Shown piece after piece: positions 28,938-38,473 of a stretch of 64,000 nucleotides of DNA; position 1 is the first letter of the stretch; each line of letters begins with the position of its first letter. Made by a program: the position numbers and the translations under genes. The stretch is from the NCBI GenBank assembly GCA_027483505.1, contig JAIXUP010000006.1, forward strand, positions 1 to 64,000. Reading direction: 5' to 3'. The stretch is from Hyphomicrobiales bacterium. GTDB taxonomy: Bacteria; Pseudomonadota; Alphaproteobacteria; Rhizobiales; Beijerinckiaceae. The notes under the pieces were generated by a model, which was given only the letters and a program-made list of their open reading frames with translations, was not told the DNA's origin and ran no database searches.

Positions 28938-29516
28938 ATGAACCTCCCTCCTTTGTGCGAAGCCTTTGTCCTTCACTTCGGCGAAATGGGCAGCCGCTGG
29001 GGCATCAACCGGACAGTCGGGCAAATCTATGCCGTGCTGTTCATTGCCGAGCATCCGCTGTGTGCCGACGATATCGTCGAACGGCTCGGCGTCTCGCGTT
29101 CCAATGTCTCGATGGGTTTGAAGGAGCTTCAGAGCTGGAACCTGGTCCGGCATCGCCAGGTCCAGGGCGACCGCCGCGAATTCTTCAGCACGCCGGACGA
29201 TATCTACGCCATCGTCCGGACGCTCGTTGAGGAGCGCAAGAAGCGGGAGATTGACCCGACGCTGTCGATGCTGCGCGAACTGCTCATGCAGGCGCCCGGC
29301 ACGCCGGAAGAACGACATGCCCAGGCGCGGCTCCGGGACATGCATGAACTGATCGAATTGCTGACGAACTGGTATGCAGACGTCCAGAAACTCGAGACCG
29401 AGCGGCTGATCCAGCTTCTCAGCCTCGGTTCGAAGGTCGTGAAGGCGCTCGAACTGAAAGACCGCCTCTTCGCGGTGCCGGGCGGCAAGACCCGCGCCAC
29501 CGGTCAGAACAACTGA
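28938..29516 (+). CDS. GbsR/MarR-type transcriptional regulator
   Basis: MGSRWGINRTVGQIYAVLFIAEHPLCADDIVERLGVSRSNVSMGLKELQSWNLVRHRQVQGDRREFF; precedes cioAB. Confidence 0.87.
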   Translation: MNLPPLCEAFVLHFGEMGSRWGINRTVGQIYAVLFIAEHPLCADDIVERLGVSRSNVSMGLKELQSWNLVRHRQVQGDRREFFSTPDDIYAIVRTLVEERKKREIDPTLSMLRELLMQAPGTPEERHAQARLRDMHELIELLTNWYADVQKLETERLIQLLSLGSKVVKALELKDRLFAVPGGKTRATGQNN

Positions 29517-29534
29517 GCCTGAGGACATTCGCTG

Positions 29535-30926
29535 ATGGACCCGATCCTGCTCGCCCGCATTCAGTTTGGCGCCAACATCTCGTTTCATATCCTGTTCCCG
29601 ACCATCACCATCGCGCTTGGCTGGGTGCTCCTGCTGTTCAAGGTGATGTTCAACCGCACCGGCGACGACAAATGGATGAACGCCTACCGGTTCTGGGTGA
29701 AAGTGTTCGCGCTGTCGTTTGCCCTGGGCGTGGTGTCCGGCATCACCATGAGCTTCCAGTTTGGCACCAACTGGCCGGGTTTCATGGAAAAGGTCGGCAA
29801 CATCGCCGGGCCGCTGCTCGCCTACGAGGTGCTGACAGCCTTTTTTCTGGAGGCGACGTTCCTCGGCATCATGCTGTTTGGATTCCGGAAAGTGCCGAAC
29901 TGGGTGCACACACTGGCGACGTTCCTGGTGGCATTCGGCACCACAATGTCGGCCTTCTGGATCCTTGTCCTGAACTCGTGGATGCACACCCCCGCCGGTC
30001 ATGAGATGCGCGACGGCGTCGCCTTTGCCGTCGACTGGGCGTCGATCATCTTCAACCCGTCGCTGCCCTACAGGCTGACGCACATGCTGCTTGCCTCCGG
30101 CCTGACCTGCGCCTTCCTGATTGCGGGGCTGTCGGCCTGGCGCTGGCTGAGGCACGATCGCGGACCCGATGTCATGATCGCGCTCAGGACGGGGATCGCC
30201 ATCGGCGCGGTTCTGATCCCGGTCCAGATCATTGCGGGCGACATGCACGGGCTCAACACCCTGAAGCATCAACCTGCGAAGGTCGCGGCCATGGAAGCGA
30301 ACTGGGAGACGCGCGGGCACGTGCCGCTGGTGCTGTTTGCGATCCCGAACGAGCGCGAGCGCCGCAACGACTTCGAGATCGCCATTCCGAACGGGGCGAG
30401 CCTGGTTCTCAAGCATGATCCCGCCGGAATCGTCCCGGGGCTGAATGAATTCGTCTCTGCCGACGGCACGCGTCTTCATCCGCCGGTCGCACCGGTGTTC
30501 TACGCTTTCCGGATCATGGTGGGCATCGGCATGCTGATGCTGCTTCTGTCCTGGACATGTGGCTGGAGGCTTTGGCGCAAGGGCGACATCACGACGCCTC
30601 TGGCATGGCTGCTGGTCGGCATGACATTTTCAGGCTGGGTGGCGACGCTCGCTGGCTGGTACGTCACGGAAATCGGGCGCCAGCCATGGCTGGTCACCGG
30701 CGTCCTGACAACGGCTGAGGCCGCCTCAAAGGTGCCGGCCGGCATGATCGCGTCGACGCTCGCGATGTATCTGGCCGTCTATCTTGCCCTGATCACGGCC
30801 TACATCTCGGTGCTGTTCCATCTGGCGGGCAAGGGGCTCAAGGGTGTCGCGGCGCCGGCCGGCGTTGGCGTGAGCAAGGGGGGCGCGCCCGTGCATCCGC
30901 GTGGCGCAACTGCCAGGAATGGCTGA
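29535..30926 (+). CDS. cioA: Cytochrome bd-type quinol oxidase subunit I (CioA-like, short Q-loop)
   Basis: MDPILLARIQFGANISFHILFPTITIALGW; GWYVTEIGRQPWLV; 463 aa. Confidence 0.92.
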   Translation: MDPILLARIQFGANISFHILFPTITIALGWVLLLFKVMFNRTGDDKWMNAYRFWVKVFALSFALGVVSGITMSFQFGTNWPGFMEKVGNIAGPLLAYEVLTAFFLEATFLGIMLFGFRKVPNWVHTLATFLVAFGTTMSAFWILVLNSWMHTPAGHEMRDGVAFAVDWASIIFNPSLPYRLTHMLLASGLTCAFLIAGLSAWRWLRHDRGPDVMIALRTGIAIGAVLIPVQIIAGDMHGLNTLKHQPAKVAAMEANWETRGHVPLVLFAIPNERERRNDFEIAIPNGASLVLKHDPAGIVPGLNEFVSADGTRLHPPVAPVFYAFRIMVGIGMLMLLLSWTCGWRLWRKGDITTPLAWLLVGMTFSGWVATLAGWYVTEIGRQPWLVTGVLTTAEAASKVPAGMIASTLAMYLAVYLALITAYISVLFHLAGKGLKGVAAPAGVGVSKGGAPVHPRGATARNG

Positions 30927-30935
30927 GGAACGAAC

Positions 30936-31943
30936 ATGCCGGCTCTTCTGGACGGACATACACTCCCACTCATCTTCGCTGCCCTGATGGGCGTTTCGAT
31001 CCTGGCTTACGTCATCCTTGACGGCTACGATCTGGGCGTCGGCATGCTGATGGCGCGTGCAGACAGGCAGGAGCGCGACCGTATGGTGGCCACCATCGGC
31101 CCGTTCTGGGATGCCAACGAAACCTGGCTGGTGCTGGGGATCGGTCTGCTGCTCGTGGCTTTCCCCACCGCGCATGGCATGGTGCTCCAGGCGCTCTATC
31201 TGCCGGTGGCCCTGATGCTGCTCGGGCTGACCCTGCGCGGAGTCGCGTTTGAATTCCGCGTCAAGGCTCAGGAGCAGTACCAGCGCTGGTGGGATTGGGC
31301 GTTTATCGGTGGTTCGGCTCTGTCGGCGCTCACCCAAGGTTACATGCTGGGCCTTTACATCATGGGCTTCCAGGAAGGCTGGCTGACGCACGCCTTCGCC
31401 ATCGGGGCAGCAGCCGGCCTCGCGGCGGCATACTGTTTCATGGGCGCCACCTGGCTGGTGGGCAAGACTGACGGCGATCTGCAGGGCCGGGCGGTGCGCT
31501 GGACACGCTTGACGCTGGTCGCCACGGCCATCGGGATGGTGGCCGTCTCGCTCGCGACGCCGCTGGTCAGTCCCCGCATTCTTGAGCGCTGGTTCTCCTT
31601 CCCGAACATCATCGGTCTGATGCCCATCCCTCTGATGACCGCCGCGCTCTTTGCGGCGCTCTGGGTGTTCCTCAGGCGGATGCCGAGGCTGGACCACTCG
31701 CTGGACTTCGTGCCGTTCATGGGCGCTGTGAGCTTGTTTGTCCTCGGCTTTCTGGGGCTCGCCTACTCGTTCTATCCCTATATCGTGCCCGAGAAGCTGA
31801 CGATCTGGCAGGCTGCCAGCGCGCCCGAAAGTCTGTTCATCATCCTGATGGGCGCACTTGTCGTCCTGCCCTTCATCGCGGGCTACACGGCGTTCAGCTA
31901 CTATGTCTTCCGGGGCAAGGCGACCGAATTGCGCTACGACTGA
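30936..31943 (+). CDS. cioB: Cytochrome bd-type quinol oxidase subunit II
   Basis: YVILDGYDLGVGML, GPFWDANETWLVLG motifs. Confidence 0.93.
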   Translation: MPALLDGHTLPLIFAALMGVSILAYVILDGYDLGVGMLMARADRQERDRMVATIGPFWDANETWLVLGIGLLLVAFPTAHGMVLQALYLPVALMLLGLTLRGVAFEFRVKAQEQYQRWWDWAFIGGSALSALTQGYMLGLYIMGFQEGWLTHAFAIGAAAGLAAAYCFMGATWLVGKTDGDLQGRAVRWTRLTLVATAIGMVAVSLATPLVSPRILERWFSFPNIIGLMPIPLMTAALFAALWVFLRRMPRLDHSLDFVPFMGAVSLFVLGFLGLAYSFYPYIVPEKLTIWQAASAPESLFIILMGALVVLPFIAGYTAFSYYVFRGKATELRYD

Positions 31944-31994
31944 CGCGTGTCCTCCATCATCATGAACCTGCCGGAGCGAGGCCGGGCGACCTGC

Positions 31995-33374
31995 TTACGC
32001 CAGGAGGCCCTCGGCATGGGCCCAGTTCTGCGTCTTGACCAGCGCGCGCTCGTAGCGATCGAACAATTCGTCGATCTCCGCTTCCGAAATGATCAGCGGC
32101 GGGCAGAAAGCCACGCGGTCGCCGGCCAGATTGCGCAGGATCAGCCCTTCTTCCTGGGCGAAGGCGCAGGACTTGGCGGCGACAGCCTTCTTAACGTCGA
32201 ACTGCTCGCGGGTGTGCTTGTTGCGGACGAACTCGATCCCGCCGATCAGGCCGACGCCGCGCGCTTCGCCGATCATCGGATGCTCGCGCAGGCGTTCCAG
32301 ACGGGCGAGGAAGCGCGGGGCCACCTTCCGCACGCGATCGATGATCTTGTCGCGATGGTAGATCTCCAGCGTCTTCAGCGCCACGGCGCAGCCGACAGGG
32401 TGGCCCGAATAGGTGTTGCCATGGCCGAAGGTGCCAATCTTGCGGCTCTGGTCGACCAGCACGTCATGCATGTGCTCGGGGATGAAGATGGCGCTGAGCG
32501 GGAAATAGGCCGAGGTCAGCGCCTTGGCGCAGGAGATGGTGTCGGGCTTGCAGCCCAGGGTCGTTGATCCGAACCAGTTGCCGGTGCGGCCGAAACCGGT
32601 GATCACCTCGTCGGCGATCATCAGAACGTCGTACTTGTTCAACACGGTCTGGATGGCCTGGAAATAGCCCTTTGGCGGCACGATGGCGCCGCCGGCGCCC
32701 ATCACCGGCTCTGCGATGAAGGCCGCCACCGTGTCCGGCCCTTCGCGCAGGATCATCTCCTCCAGCTCCGCCGCCATGCGCGCCGAGAACGCTTCCTCCG
32801 TCTCGCCCTCGTGGCCGAAACGGTAGTGATGCGGGCAGGAGGTGTGCAGGATGCCCTGGATCGGCAGGTCGAAGTCGATGTGGTTGTAGGGCAGGCCTGT
32901 CAGGGAGGCCGAGGCGACGGTTACGCCGTGATAGCCCTTCAGACGGGCGATGAACTTCTTCTTTTTCGGCCTGCCAAGCGCATTGTTCATGTACCAGATC
33001 ATCTTGATCTGGGTGTCGTTGGCGTCCGAGCCCGATGAGCCATAATAGATCTTCGAGACCGGCATGGGCGCGATCTCCTTGAGCTTCTCGGCCAGTTCGA
33101 TGGCCGGGTCATGGCTGCGGCCGGAGAACAGGTGGGCGAAGGGCAGCTTCGCCATCTGTTCGCGCGCGGCCTCGACCAGCTCTCCATTCGAGTAGCCGAG
33201 CGAGGTGCACCACAGGCCCGAAAGCCCTTCGATGTAGTCCCGTCCCGCGCTGTCGAAAACGCGCACGCCTTCGCCGCGTTCCAGCACCAGGGGCCCGGCC
33301 TCGCGGTGCGTCGCCAGGTTCGTGTAGGGATGGACGAGTGTTTCGATGTCGCGGACTTGTGCGTTGGTAAGCAT
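31995..33374 (-). CDS. Class III (omega) PLP aminotransferase
   Basis: LWCTSLGYSN, YYGSSGSDANDTQIKMIWYMNNALGRPKKKKFIARLKGYHG, ADEVITGFGRTG, K in SCAKALTSAY; ATG at 33374, longer ORF rejected. Confidence 0.93.
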   Translation of the reverse strand: MLTNAQVRDIETLVHPYTNLATHREAGPLVLERGEGVRVFDSAGRDYIEGLSGLWCTSLGYSNGELVEAAREQMAKLPFAHLFSGRSHDPAIELAEKLKEIAPMPVSKIYYGSSGSDANDTQIKMIWYMNNALGRPKKKKFIARLKGYHGVTVASASLTGLPYNHIDFDLPIQGILHTSCPHHYRFGHEGETEEAFSARMAAELEEMILREGPDTVAAFIAEPVMGAGGAIVPPKGYFQAIQTVLNKYDVLMIADEVITGFGRTGNWFGSTTLGCKPDTISCAKALTSAYFPLSAIFIPEHMHDVLVDQSRKIGTFGHGNTYSGHPVGCAVALKTLEIYHRDKIIDRVRKVAPRFLARLERLREHPMIGEARGVGLIGGIEFVRNKHTREQFDVKKAVAAKSCAFAQEEGLILRNLAGDRVAFCPPLIISEAEIDELFDRYERALVKTQNWAHAEGLLA

Positions 33375-33570
33375 GATCTGAACCTCTCCGAGGACCACAG
33401 GTTTGACGCGTTCGCGGCAAAGCACAACCCCCAGCAACGAATGCTGGGGGCGTGAAGGGATGCATCGGCGCGCGTTTGCCGCAGGTGATCCCGCGCTTGC
33501 CGGACTGACCGTGCGGTTTTCCGGCAGGTGAGGCCCTTGCGACGGTGCACAGGACTTGTATGATCGCGAA

Positions 33571-34743
33571 ATGCGGACACCTGTTCGGAATGCGAACAAA
33601 TTATCGGACGGCGGAGCCGGGCCGCAGCCGCGCCCCGGTGTCGGATTGATCGTCAATCCGGTCGCTGGTCTGGGCGGGGCGGTCGGCCTGAAGGGCACGG
33701 ACGGCGCGGCTGCCCAGCAGGCACTGGCGCTTGGGGCGAGGCCGAAATCGCAAGTCCGCGCGGCACGCGCGCTGGAACTGTTGTCCGCGCTGAAGAACCG
33801 GATCGACCTTGTTTGTGCGCCGGGCGCGATGGGCGCCGATCTCGCCACGTCGCTCGGCTTCAGTTGCCGGACCCTCGGGACAGCAGGAGCCGCCACGACA
33901 TCGCGCGACACACGCGATGCGGCCGCCGCAATGGCTGAGGCCGGGGTCAGCATGATTATGTTTGCGGGTGGAGACGGCACGGCACGCGACGTCTTTGACG
34001 GCGCGCCAGGCGTCGGGCTTCTGGGTGTGCCCACGGGCGTCAAGATGCATTCGGGCGTCTTTGGCGCGTCGCCGGAAGCCGCAGGCCGGGTCGCTGCGCT
34101 GGTCCTCGGCAGCGAGCCTGCGCGCGTCGAGTGGCGCGAAGCCGAAATCATGGACATCGACGAAGAAGCGCTGCGCCTTGGCCATGTTGCAGCGAGGCTC
34201 TACGGCTATGCCCGCTCGCCGCTGGAACGGACGGCCATGCAGAATTGCAAGACGCCATCGCGCCGCGATGACGATCCGGCGCTGGACGCGCTGGCCCGGC
34301 GGATCGTCCGCGAGATGGACCCGGGCATCCTGCATGTGCTGGGCTGCGGCACCACGATGCGCAAGATCAAGCGACAGCTTGGCGGGGAGGGTACCTTGCT
34401 CGGCGTTGACGTCGCCCTGAATGGCCGGCTGATCGCGACCGATGTGGACGAGGCCAGGCTTCTGCGGCTCACAAGCGGCGTGCCGTTCAAGGTCATTACC
34501 AGCGTGACCGGAGGGCAGGGCTTTGTCTTCGGTCGCGGCAATCAGCAGATCAGCGCAGCAGTCCTGCAGCGCGCGGGGCGCGACAACGTGATGATCGTCA
34601 CGAGCCAGAGCAAGCTGGTCATGCTCGACCCGCCATGTCTTCGCGTCGATACGGGCGATCGGCAGGTCGATGCGATGCTCGCCGGGTACATGCGGGTTCA
34701 CACCGCCCCGGGTCACACCATGATGATGCGGATCGCCGCATGA
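33571..34743 (+). CDS. ATP-NAD kinase/AcoX-like protein (start uncertain; TTG 33646 possible)
   Basis: VGLIVNPVAGLGG, FAGGDGTARDVFD, GVPTGVKMHSGVFG. Confidence 0.85.
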   Translation: MRTPVRNANKLSDGGAGPQPRPGVGLIVNPVAGLGGAVGLKGTDGAAAQQALALGARPKSQVRAARALELLSALKNRIDLVCAPGAMGADLATSLGFSCRTLGTAGAATTSRDTRDAAAAMAEAGVSMIMFAGGDGTARDVFDGAPGVGLLGVPTGVKMHSGVFGASPEAAGRVAALVLGSEPARVEWREAEIMDIDEEALRLGHVAARLYGYARSPLERTAMQNCKTPSRRDDDPALDALARRIVREMDPGILHVLGCGTTMRKIKRQLGGEGTLLGVDVALNGRLIATDVDEARLLRLTSGVPFKVITSVTGGQGFVFGRGNQQISAAVLQRAGRDNVMIVTSQSKLVMLDPPCLRVDTGDRQVDAMLAGYMRVHTAPGHTMMMRIAA

Positions 34744-34756
34744 CACCCCCCTTCCC

Positions 34757-36187
34757 GTGACGATGAGAGGAGCCGGCCCTGTGAGTCCGACCAACGCCAT
34801 AGCCCATCCCTACATGGCCAACTCGGTGCCCGAGATCAAAGCGGCGATGCTGAAGGACATCGGCGCCAAGTCCATCGCCGAACTGTTCGAGCAGATTCCG
34901 GCCGATCACCGCATGAAGAAGCCGCTGAAGCTGGCCCCCGGCATGCGCTCGGAGGCGGACCTCAAGAAGCATCTGGTCGGCCTGCTGCGCAAGAACAGCA
35001 CATGCGAGTCGCATCTGAGCTTTCTCGGCGCCGGGATCTGGCAGCATCATGTCCCGGCCATCTGCGACGAGATAGGCACAAGGTCGGAGTTCCTGACCTC
35101 GGTCTGGGGCACGGCTATGTCGGATCATGGCCGCAACCAGGCCTGGTTCGAGTTCTGCGCCCAGCTTGGCGAACTGGTCGGCATGGAGTTCGTCGGCCTG
35201 CCCGTCTACTCTTGGGGCTGCGCCGCGGGCAACGCCATCCGCATGGCGGCCCGCATCACAGGGCGCTCGGAAGTGCTGGTTCCGGAGACGCTCTGCCCCG
35301 AGCGGCTCGCCGTGATCCGGCAATACTGCGAGCCAGCGGAGATGGCGCGGCACATCAAGGTCGTCCCGATCCGGCATGACGCGAAGACCGGCCTGATCGA
35401 CCTCAAGGATCTCAAGGCGCGCCTCTCGGACAGGACCGCCGCCGTCTACTTCGAGAACCCAGGCTATCTCGGCATGATCGAGACCCAGGGAGCCGATATC
35501 GCGCGGATGGCCCGAGCGGCGGGGGCCGAGACCATTGTCGGCGTCGACCCGATCTCGCTCGGCGTGCTGGCCCCGCCAACTGACTATGGAGCGGACATCG
35601 TTGTCGGGACCATCCAGACGCTTGGCGTGCACATGAGCGCCGGGGGCGGCGCGGGCGGCTTCATCGCCTCGCGGGACGAGGAGGTCTACGCCCGCGAATA
35701 CCCGACGCTGAACATCTCGATCACCGATACGACGCATCCCGGCGAGGTCGGGTTCGGCCTGACGCTGTTCCACCAGTCGTCCTACGGGCTGCGTGAGGAG
35801 GGCAAGGACTGGACCGGAAACTCGGTCTACCTCACAGCCATCCAGAACGCGGTCTACATGTCGCTGCTCGGTCCCGAAGGCTTCCGTGAAATCGGAGAAC
35901 TGATCATCGCGCGCGCCCACTACGCCGCCCGGCGGATCGGCGCGATCAAGGGCGTGTCGGTCAACTGGCCAGCCGGCTTCTTCAAGGAGTTCGTCGTCGA
36001 TTTCTCCCGCACCGGCAAGACCGTGGCGAAAATCAACAAGGCGCTGCTGAAGCGCGGAATCTTCGGAGGCAAGGACCTGTCGAAGGACTTCCCCAAGCTC
36101 GGCCAGAGCGCGCTCTATGCCGTCACCGAATGCCATGGCGCTGACGACATTGATCGTCTGGTCGCCGCCCTCAAGGAGATCCTGTGA
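34757..36187 (+). CDS. Divergent glycine dehydrogenase (decarboxylating) subunit 1-like, GcvPA-like
   Basis: DIGAKSIAELFEQIP...LSFLGAGIWQHHVPA...RSEFLTS; GVDPISLGVLAPPTDYGADIVVG. Confidence 0.82.
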   Translation: MTMRGAGPVSPTNAIAHPYMANSVPEIKAAMLKDIGAKSIAELFEQIPADHRMKKPLKLAPGMRSEADLKKHLVGLLRKNSTCESHLSFLGAGIWQHHVPAICDEIGTRSEFLTSVWGTAMSDHGRNQAWFEFCAQLGELVGMEFVGLPVYSWGCAAGNAIRMAARITGRSEVLVPETLCPERLAVIRQYCEPAEMARHIKVVPIRHDAKTGLIDLKDLKARLSDRTAAVYFENPGYLGMIETQGADIARMARAAGAETIVGVDPISLGVLAPPTDYGADIVVGTIQTLGVHMSAGGGAGGFIASRDEEVYAREYPTLNISITDTTHPGEVGFGLTLFHQSSYGLREEGKDWTGNSVYLTAIQNAVYMSLLGPEGFREIGELIIARAHYAARRIGAIKGVSVNWPAGFFKEFVVDFSRTGKTVAKINKALLKRGIFGGKDLSKDFPKLGQSALYAVTECHGADDIDRLVAALKEIL

Positions 36188-37791
36188 TGAGGACGCCATC
36201 AAAAGCCATGCCGACCGTACGTGAAGTGCATCAGGCGCGCTGGAACGAGCCAGTGGTGATGGAGATGGGCGTCCCCGGCCGGCGCGGCGCGGTCTATTCA
36301 GCGCCGGAGGCCGTCGTCGAGAAGGCCGTCGGCAAGGCGGCGGATCTTGTGCCGGCCGCGATGCGCCGCAAGAACCGCCCTGCCTTGCCCGAAATGACCG
36401 AGCCGGATGTGCTGCGGCATTACCTGCACCTGTCGCAGATGGTTCACGGCATGATGGGCGTGAACCTGTTCGGCACCTGCACCATGAAATACAACCCGCG
36501 CATCTCGACCCATCTGACGCTCCGCCCCGAACTGGCGACGCTCCATCCCTACCAGCCCGAGGAAACCCTTCAGGGCCTGCTGGAGATCGTGCACAGCTTC
36601 GACCTGATCCTGCGCGAACTGTCGGGCATGGACCAGTTCGTGTTCCAGGCGGCCGGCGGCGCGGGCGCGGCCTATACCCATGCCTGCATCACGCGCGGCT
36701 ACTTCCAGGCGAGGGGCGAACTGGCGCAGCGCAACGAGATCATCTCGACGATCCAGACCCATCCCTGCAACCAGGCCACCGCGGCGACCGCCGGCTTCAA
36801 CGTCATCACGCTGCCGCTGGAGGAGAACGGCTATCCCTCGATCGAGGCCTTGCAGGGCGCCCTGTCGAACCGCACGGCCGCGCTGATGGTCAACAATCCG
36901 GACGACATGGGCGTCTACAATCCGCAGATCAAGGACTGGGTGAAGCTGGTCAAGAAGGCGGGCGCGCTGGCCTTCTACGACCATGCCAACTTCAACGGCG
37001 TGATGAGCAAGATCAGGGCGCGCGAACTGGGTTTCGACGCCTGCATGTTCATGCTGCACAAGACCTTCGGCGGCCCCAAGGGCGGCGGCGGTCCCGCGGT
37101 CGGGGCCTATGGCTGCAGCGCCGAGCTTGCGCCCTTCCTGCCAAAGCCCATCGTGCGGCTTGACGACAAGACGGGACGCTACCGGCTTGATGCCGACCGC
37201 AAGCTCAGCGTCGGCAAGGTGCGCGAGTATTTCGGCAATCTGCAGGTGGTGTTCTACGCCTATGCCTGGGCGCGGGCGATGGGCGGCGACGGCATCACGG
37301 AGGCCTCCGATCTTGCGGTGCTCGCCAACAACTACATGGAGAAGAAGCTCCTCGCGATCCCGGGCGTGGTCAAGTCGCAGCCGCAGATGACCATGCATCG
37401 CATGGAGATGACGCGCTACGGGCTTGGACCTCTCAAGGAGGAAACCGGCATCGGCATCGTCGAGGTCGGCGCGCGCATGACCGATTACGGCGTCGACAGC
37501 CCGTGGCTGAGCCACGAGCCCTGGGTCGTGCCGGAGCCTTTCACGCCCGAGCCGGGCGAGTTGTGGTCCAAGGAGGACATCGACTACTGGATCGCGGCGC
37601 TGGCCAAGGTTTGCGAGGAGGCCCGCACGAACCCTGATCTGGTCCGCACGGCCCCGCACAACGCCGCGATTCACGCGATCAACGGCGCGCGGCTTGATGA
37701 TCCGGCCTGGTGGGCCACGACCTGGCGGGCCTACAAGCGCAAGCAGGCGCCTGCCGCCAGGGCGGGCGGGAAGGCTGCTTCCAGCCGATGA
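36184..37791 (+). CDS. Divergent glycine dehydrogenase (decarboxylating) subunit 2-like, GcvPB-like
   Basis: NLFGTCTMKYNPRIS, LHPYQPEETLQGLLE, PLP lysine context MLHKTFGGPKGGGGPAVG. Confidence 0.84.
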   Translation: MMRTPSKAMPTVREVHQARWNEPVVMEMGVPGRRGAVYSAPEAVVEKAVGKAADLVPAAMRRKNRPALPEMTEPDVLRHYLHLSQMVHGMMGVNLFGTCTMKYNPRISTHLTLRPELATLHPYQPEETLQGLLEIVHSFDLILRELSGMDQFVFQAAGGAGAAYTHACITRGYFQARGELAQRNEIISTIQTHPCNQATAATAGFNVITLPLEENGYPSIEALQGALSNRTAALMVNNPDDMGVYNPQIKDWVKLVKKAGALAFYDHANFNGVMSKIRARELGFDACMFMLHKTFGGPKGGGGPAVGAYGCSAELAPFLPKPIVRLDDKTGRYRLDADRKLSVGKVREYFGNLQVVFYAYAWARAMGGDGITEASDLAVLANNYMEKKLLAIPGVVKSQPQMTMHRMEMTRYGLGPLKEETGIGIVEVGARMTDYGVDSPWLSHEPWVVPEPFTPEPGELWSKEDIDYWIAALAKVCEEARTNPDLVRTAPHNAAIHAINGARLDDPAWWATTWRAYKRKQAPAARAGGKAASSR

Positions 37792-37828
37792 GACAGGTTG
37801 CGATGATCGAAGGTGCGAGGTCACAGCC

Positions 37829-38473
37829 ATGGCCCTGACCATCTACGGCGCGGCCCGGACCCGGACATCGCGCGTGCTCTGGATCGCGGAGGAACTTGGC
37901 CTCGCCTACCGGCACGAGAAGCTCGCGCCGCAGAAGGGCGAGACCCGGACCGCTGCCTTTCTGGCGCTGAACCCGATGGGCCGCGTGCCGGCGATCGATG
38001 ATGACGGCCTGATCGTCTGGGAGTCGCTGGCGATCAACCTGCATCTGGCGCGGAAGTACGGTGCAGCAGCCTCCGCTGGCGGGCCCGCGTTGGGGCCGCG
38101 CGATCTCGGCGAGGAAGCGCTGATGACCCAGTGGACGCTCTGGACGGCAACGGAGTTCGAGCCGGGCGCCCATGATGTCGTTGTCCAGACCATCAACCTC
38201 CCCGAAGACCAGCGCGACCCGGCCAAACGCGATCTGGCGCTTGCCGCCCTGGCGCGGCCGCTCGGAGCGTTGAACACGGCTCTCGGGCTTGGCGGCGGCC
38301 ATCTCGTCGGCGGCCGGTTCACCGTGGCCGATCTCAATGCCGCCTGCGCGGCCTTCTATCTCCGGGCTGTGCCGCACGCGTTCGCGGCCTGTCCGAACGT
38401 GGCCGGCTGGTACGCGGCGACCACCGCCCGTCCGGCCTTTCAGCGCATGCTGGCCTTGAGGGATGCGGGGTGA
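37829..38473 (+). CDS. Glutathione S-transferase family protein
   Basis: MALTIYGAARTRTSRVLWIAEELGLAYRHEKL...LNPMGRVPAIDDDGLIVWESLAI; GGRFTVADLN. Confidence 0.9.
   Translation: MALTIYGAARTRTSRVLWIAEELGLAYRHEKLAPQKGETRTAAFLALNPMGRVPAIDDDGLIVWESLAINLHLARKYGAAASAGGPALGPRDLGEEALMTQWTLWTATEFEPGAHDVVVQTINLPEDQRDPAKRDLALAALARPLGALNTALGLGGGHLVGGRFTVADLNAACAAFYLRAVPHAFAACPNVAGWYAATTARPAFQRMLALRDAG

Noticed and set aside
28908-30479. 523-aa minus-strand ORF opposite cioA
   Set aside because: Shadow ORF; low-complexity His/Arg/Gln-rich translation.
33375-34157. N-terminal extension making a 720-aa aminotransferase ORF
   Set aside because: The extension is antisense to the ATP-NAD kinase-like gene; the conserved protein begins at ATG 33374 (MLTNAQ).
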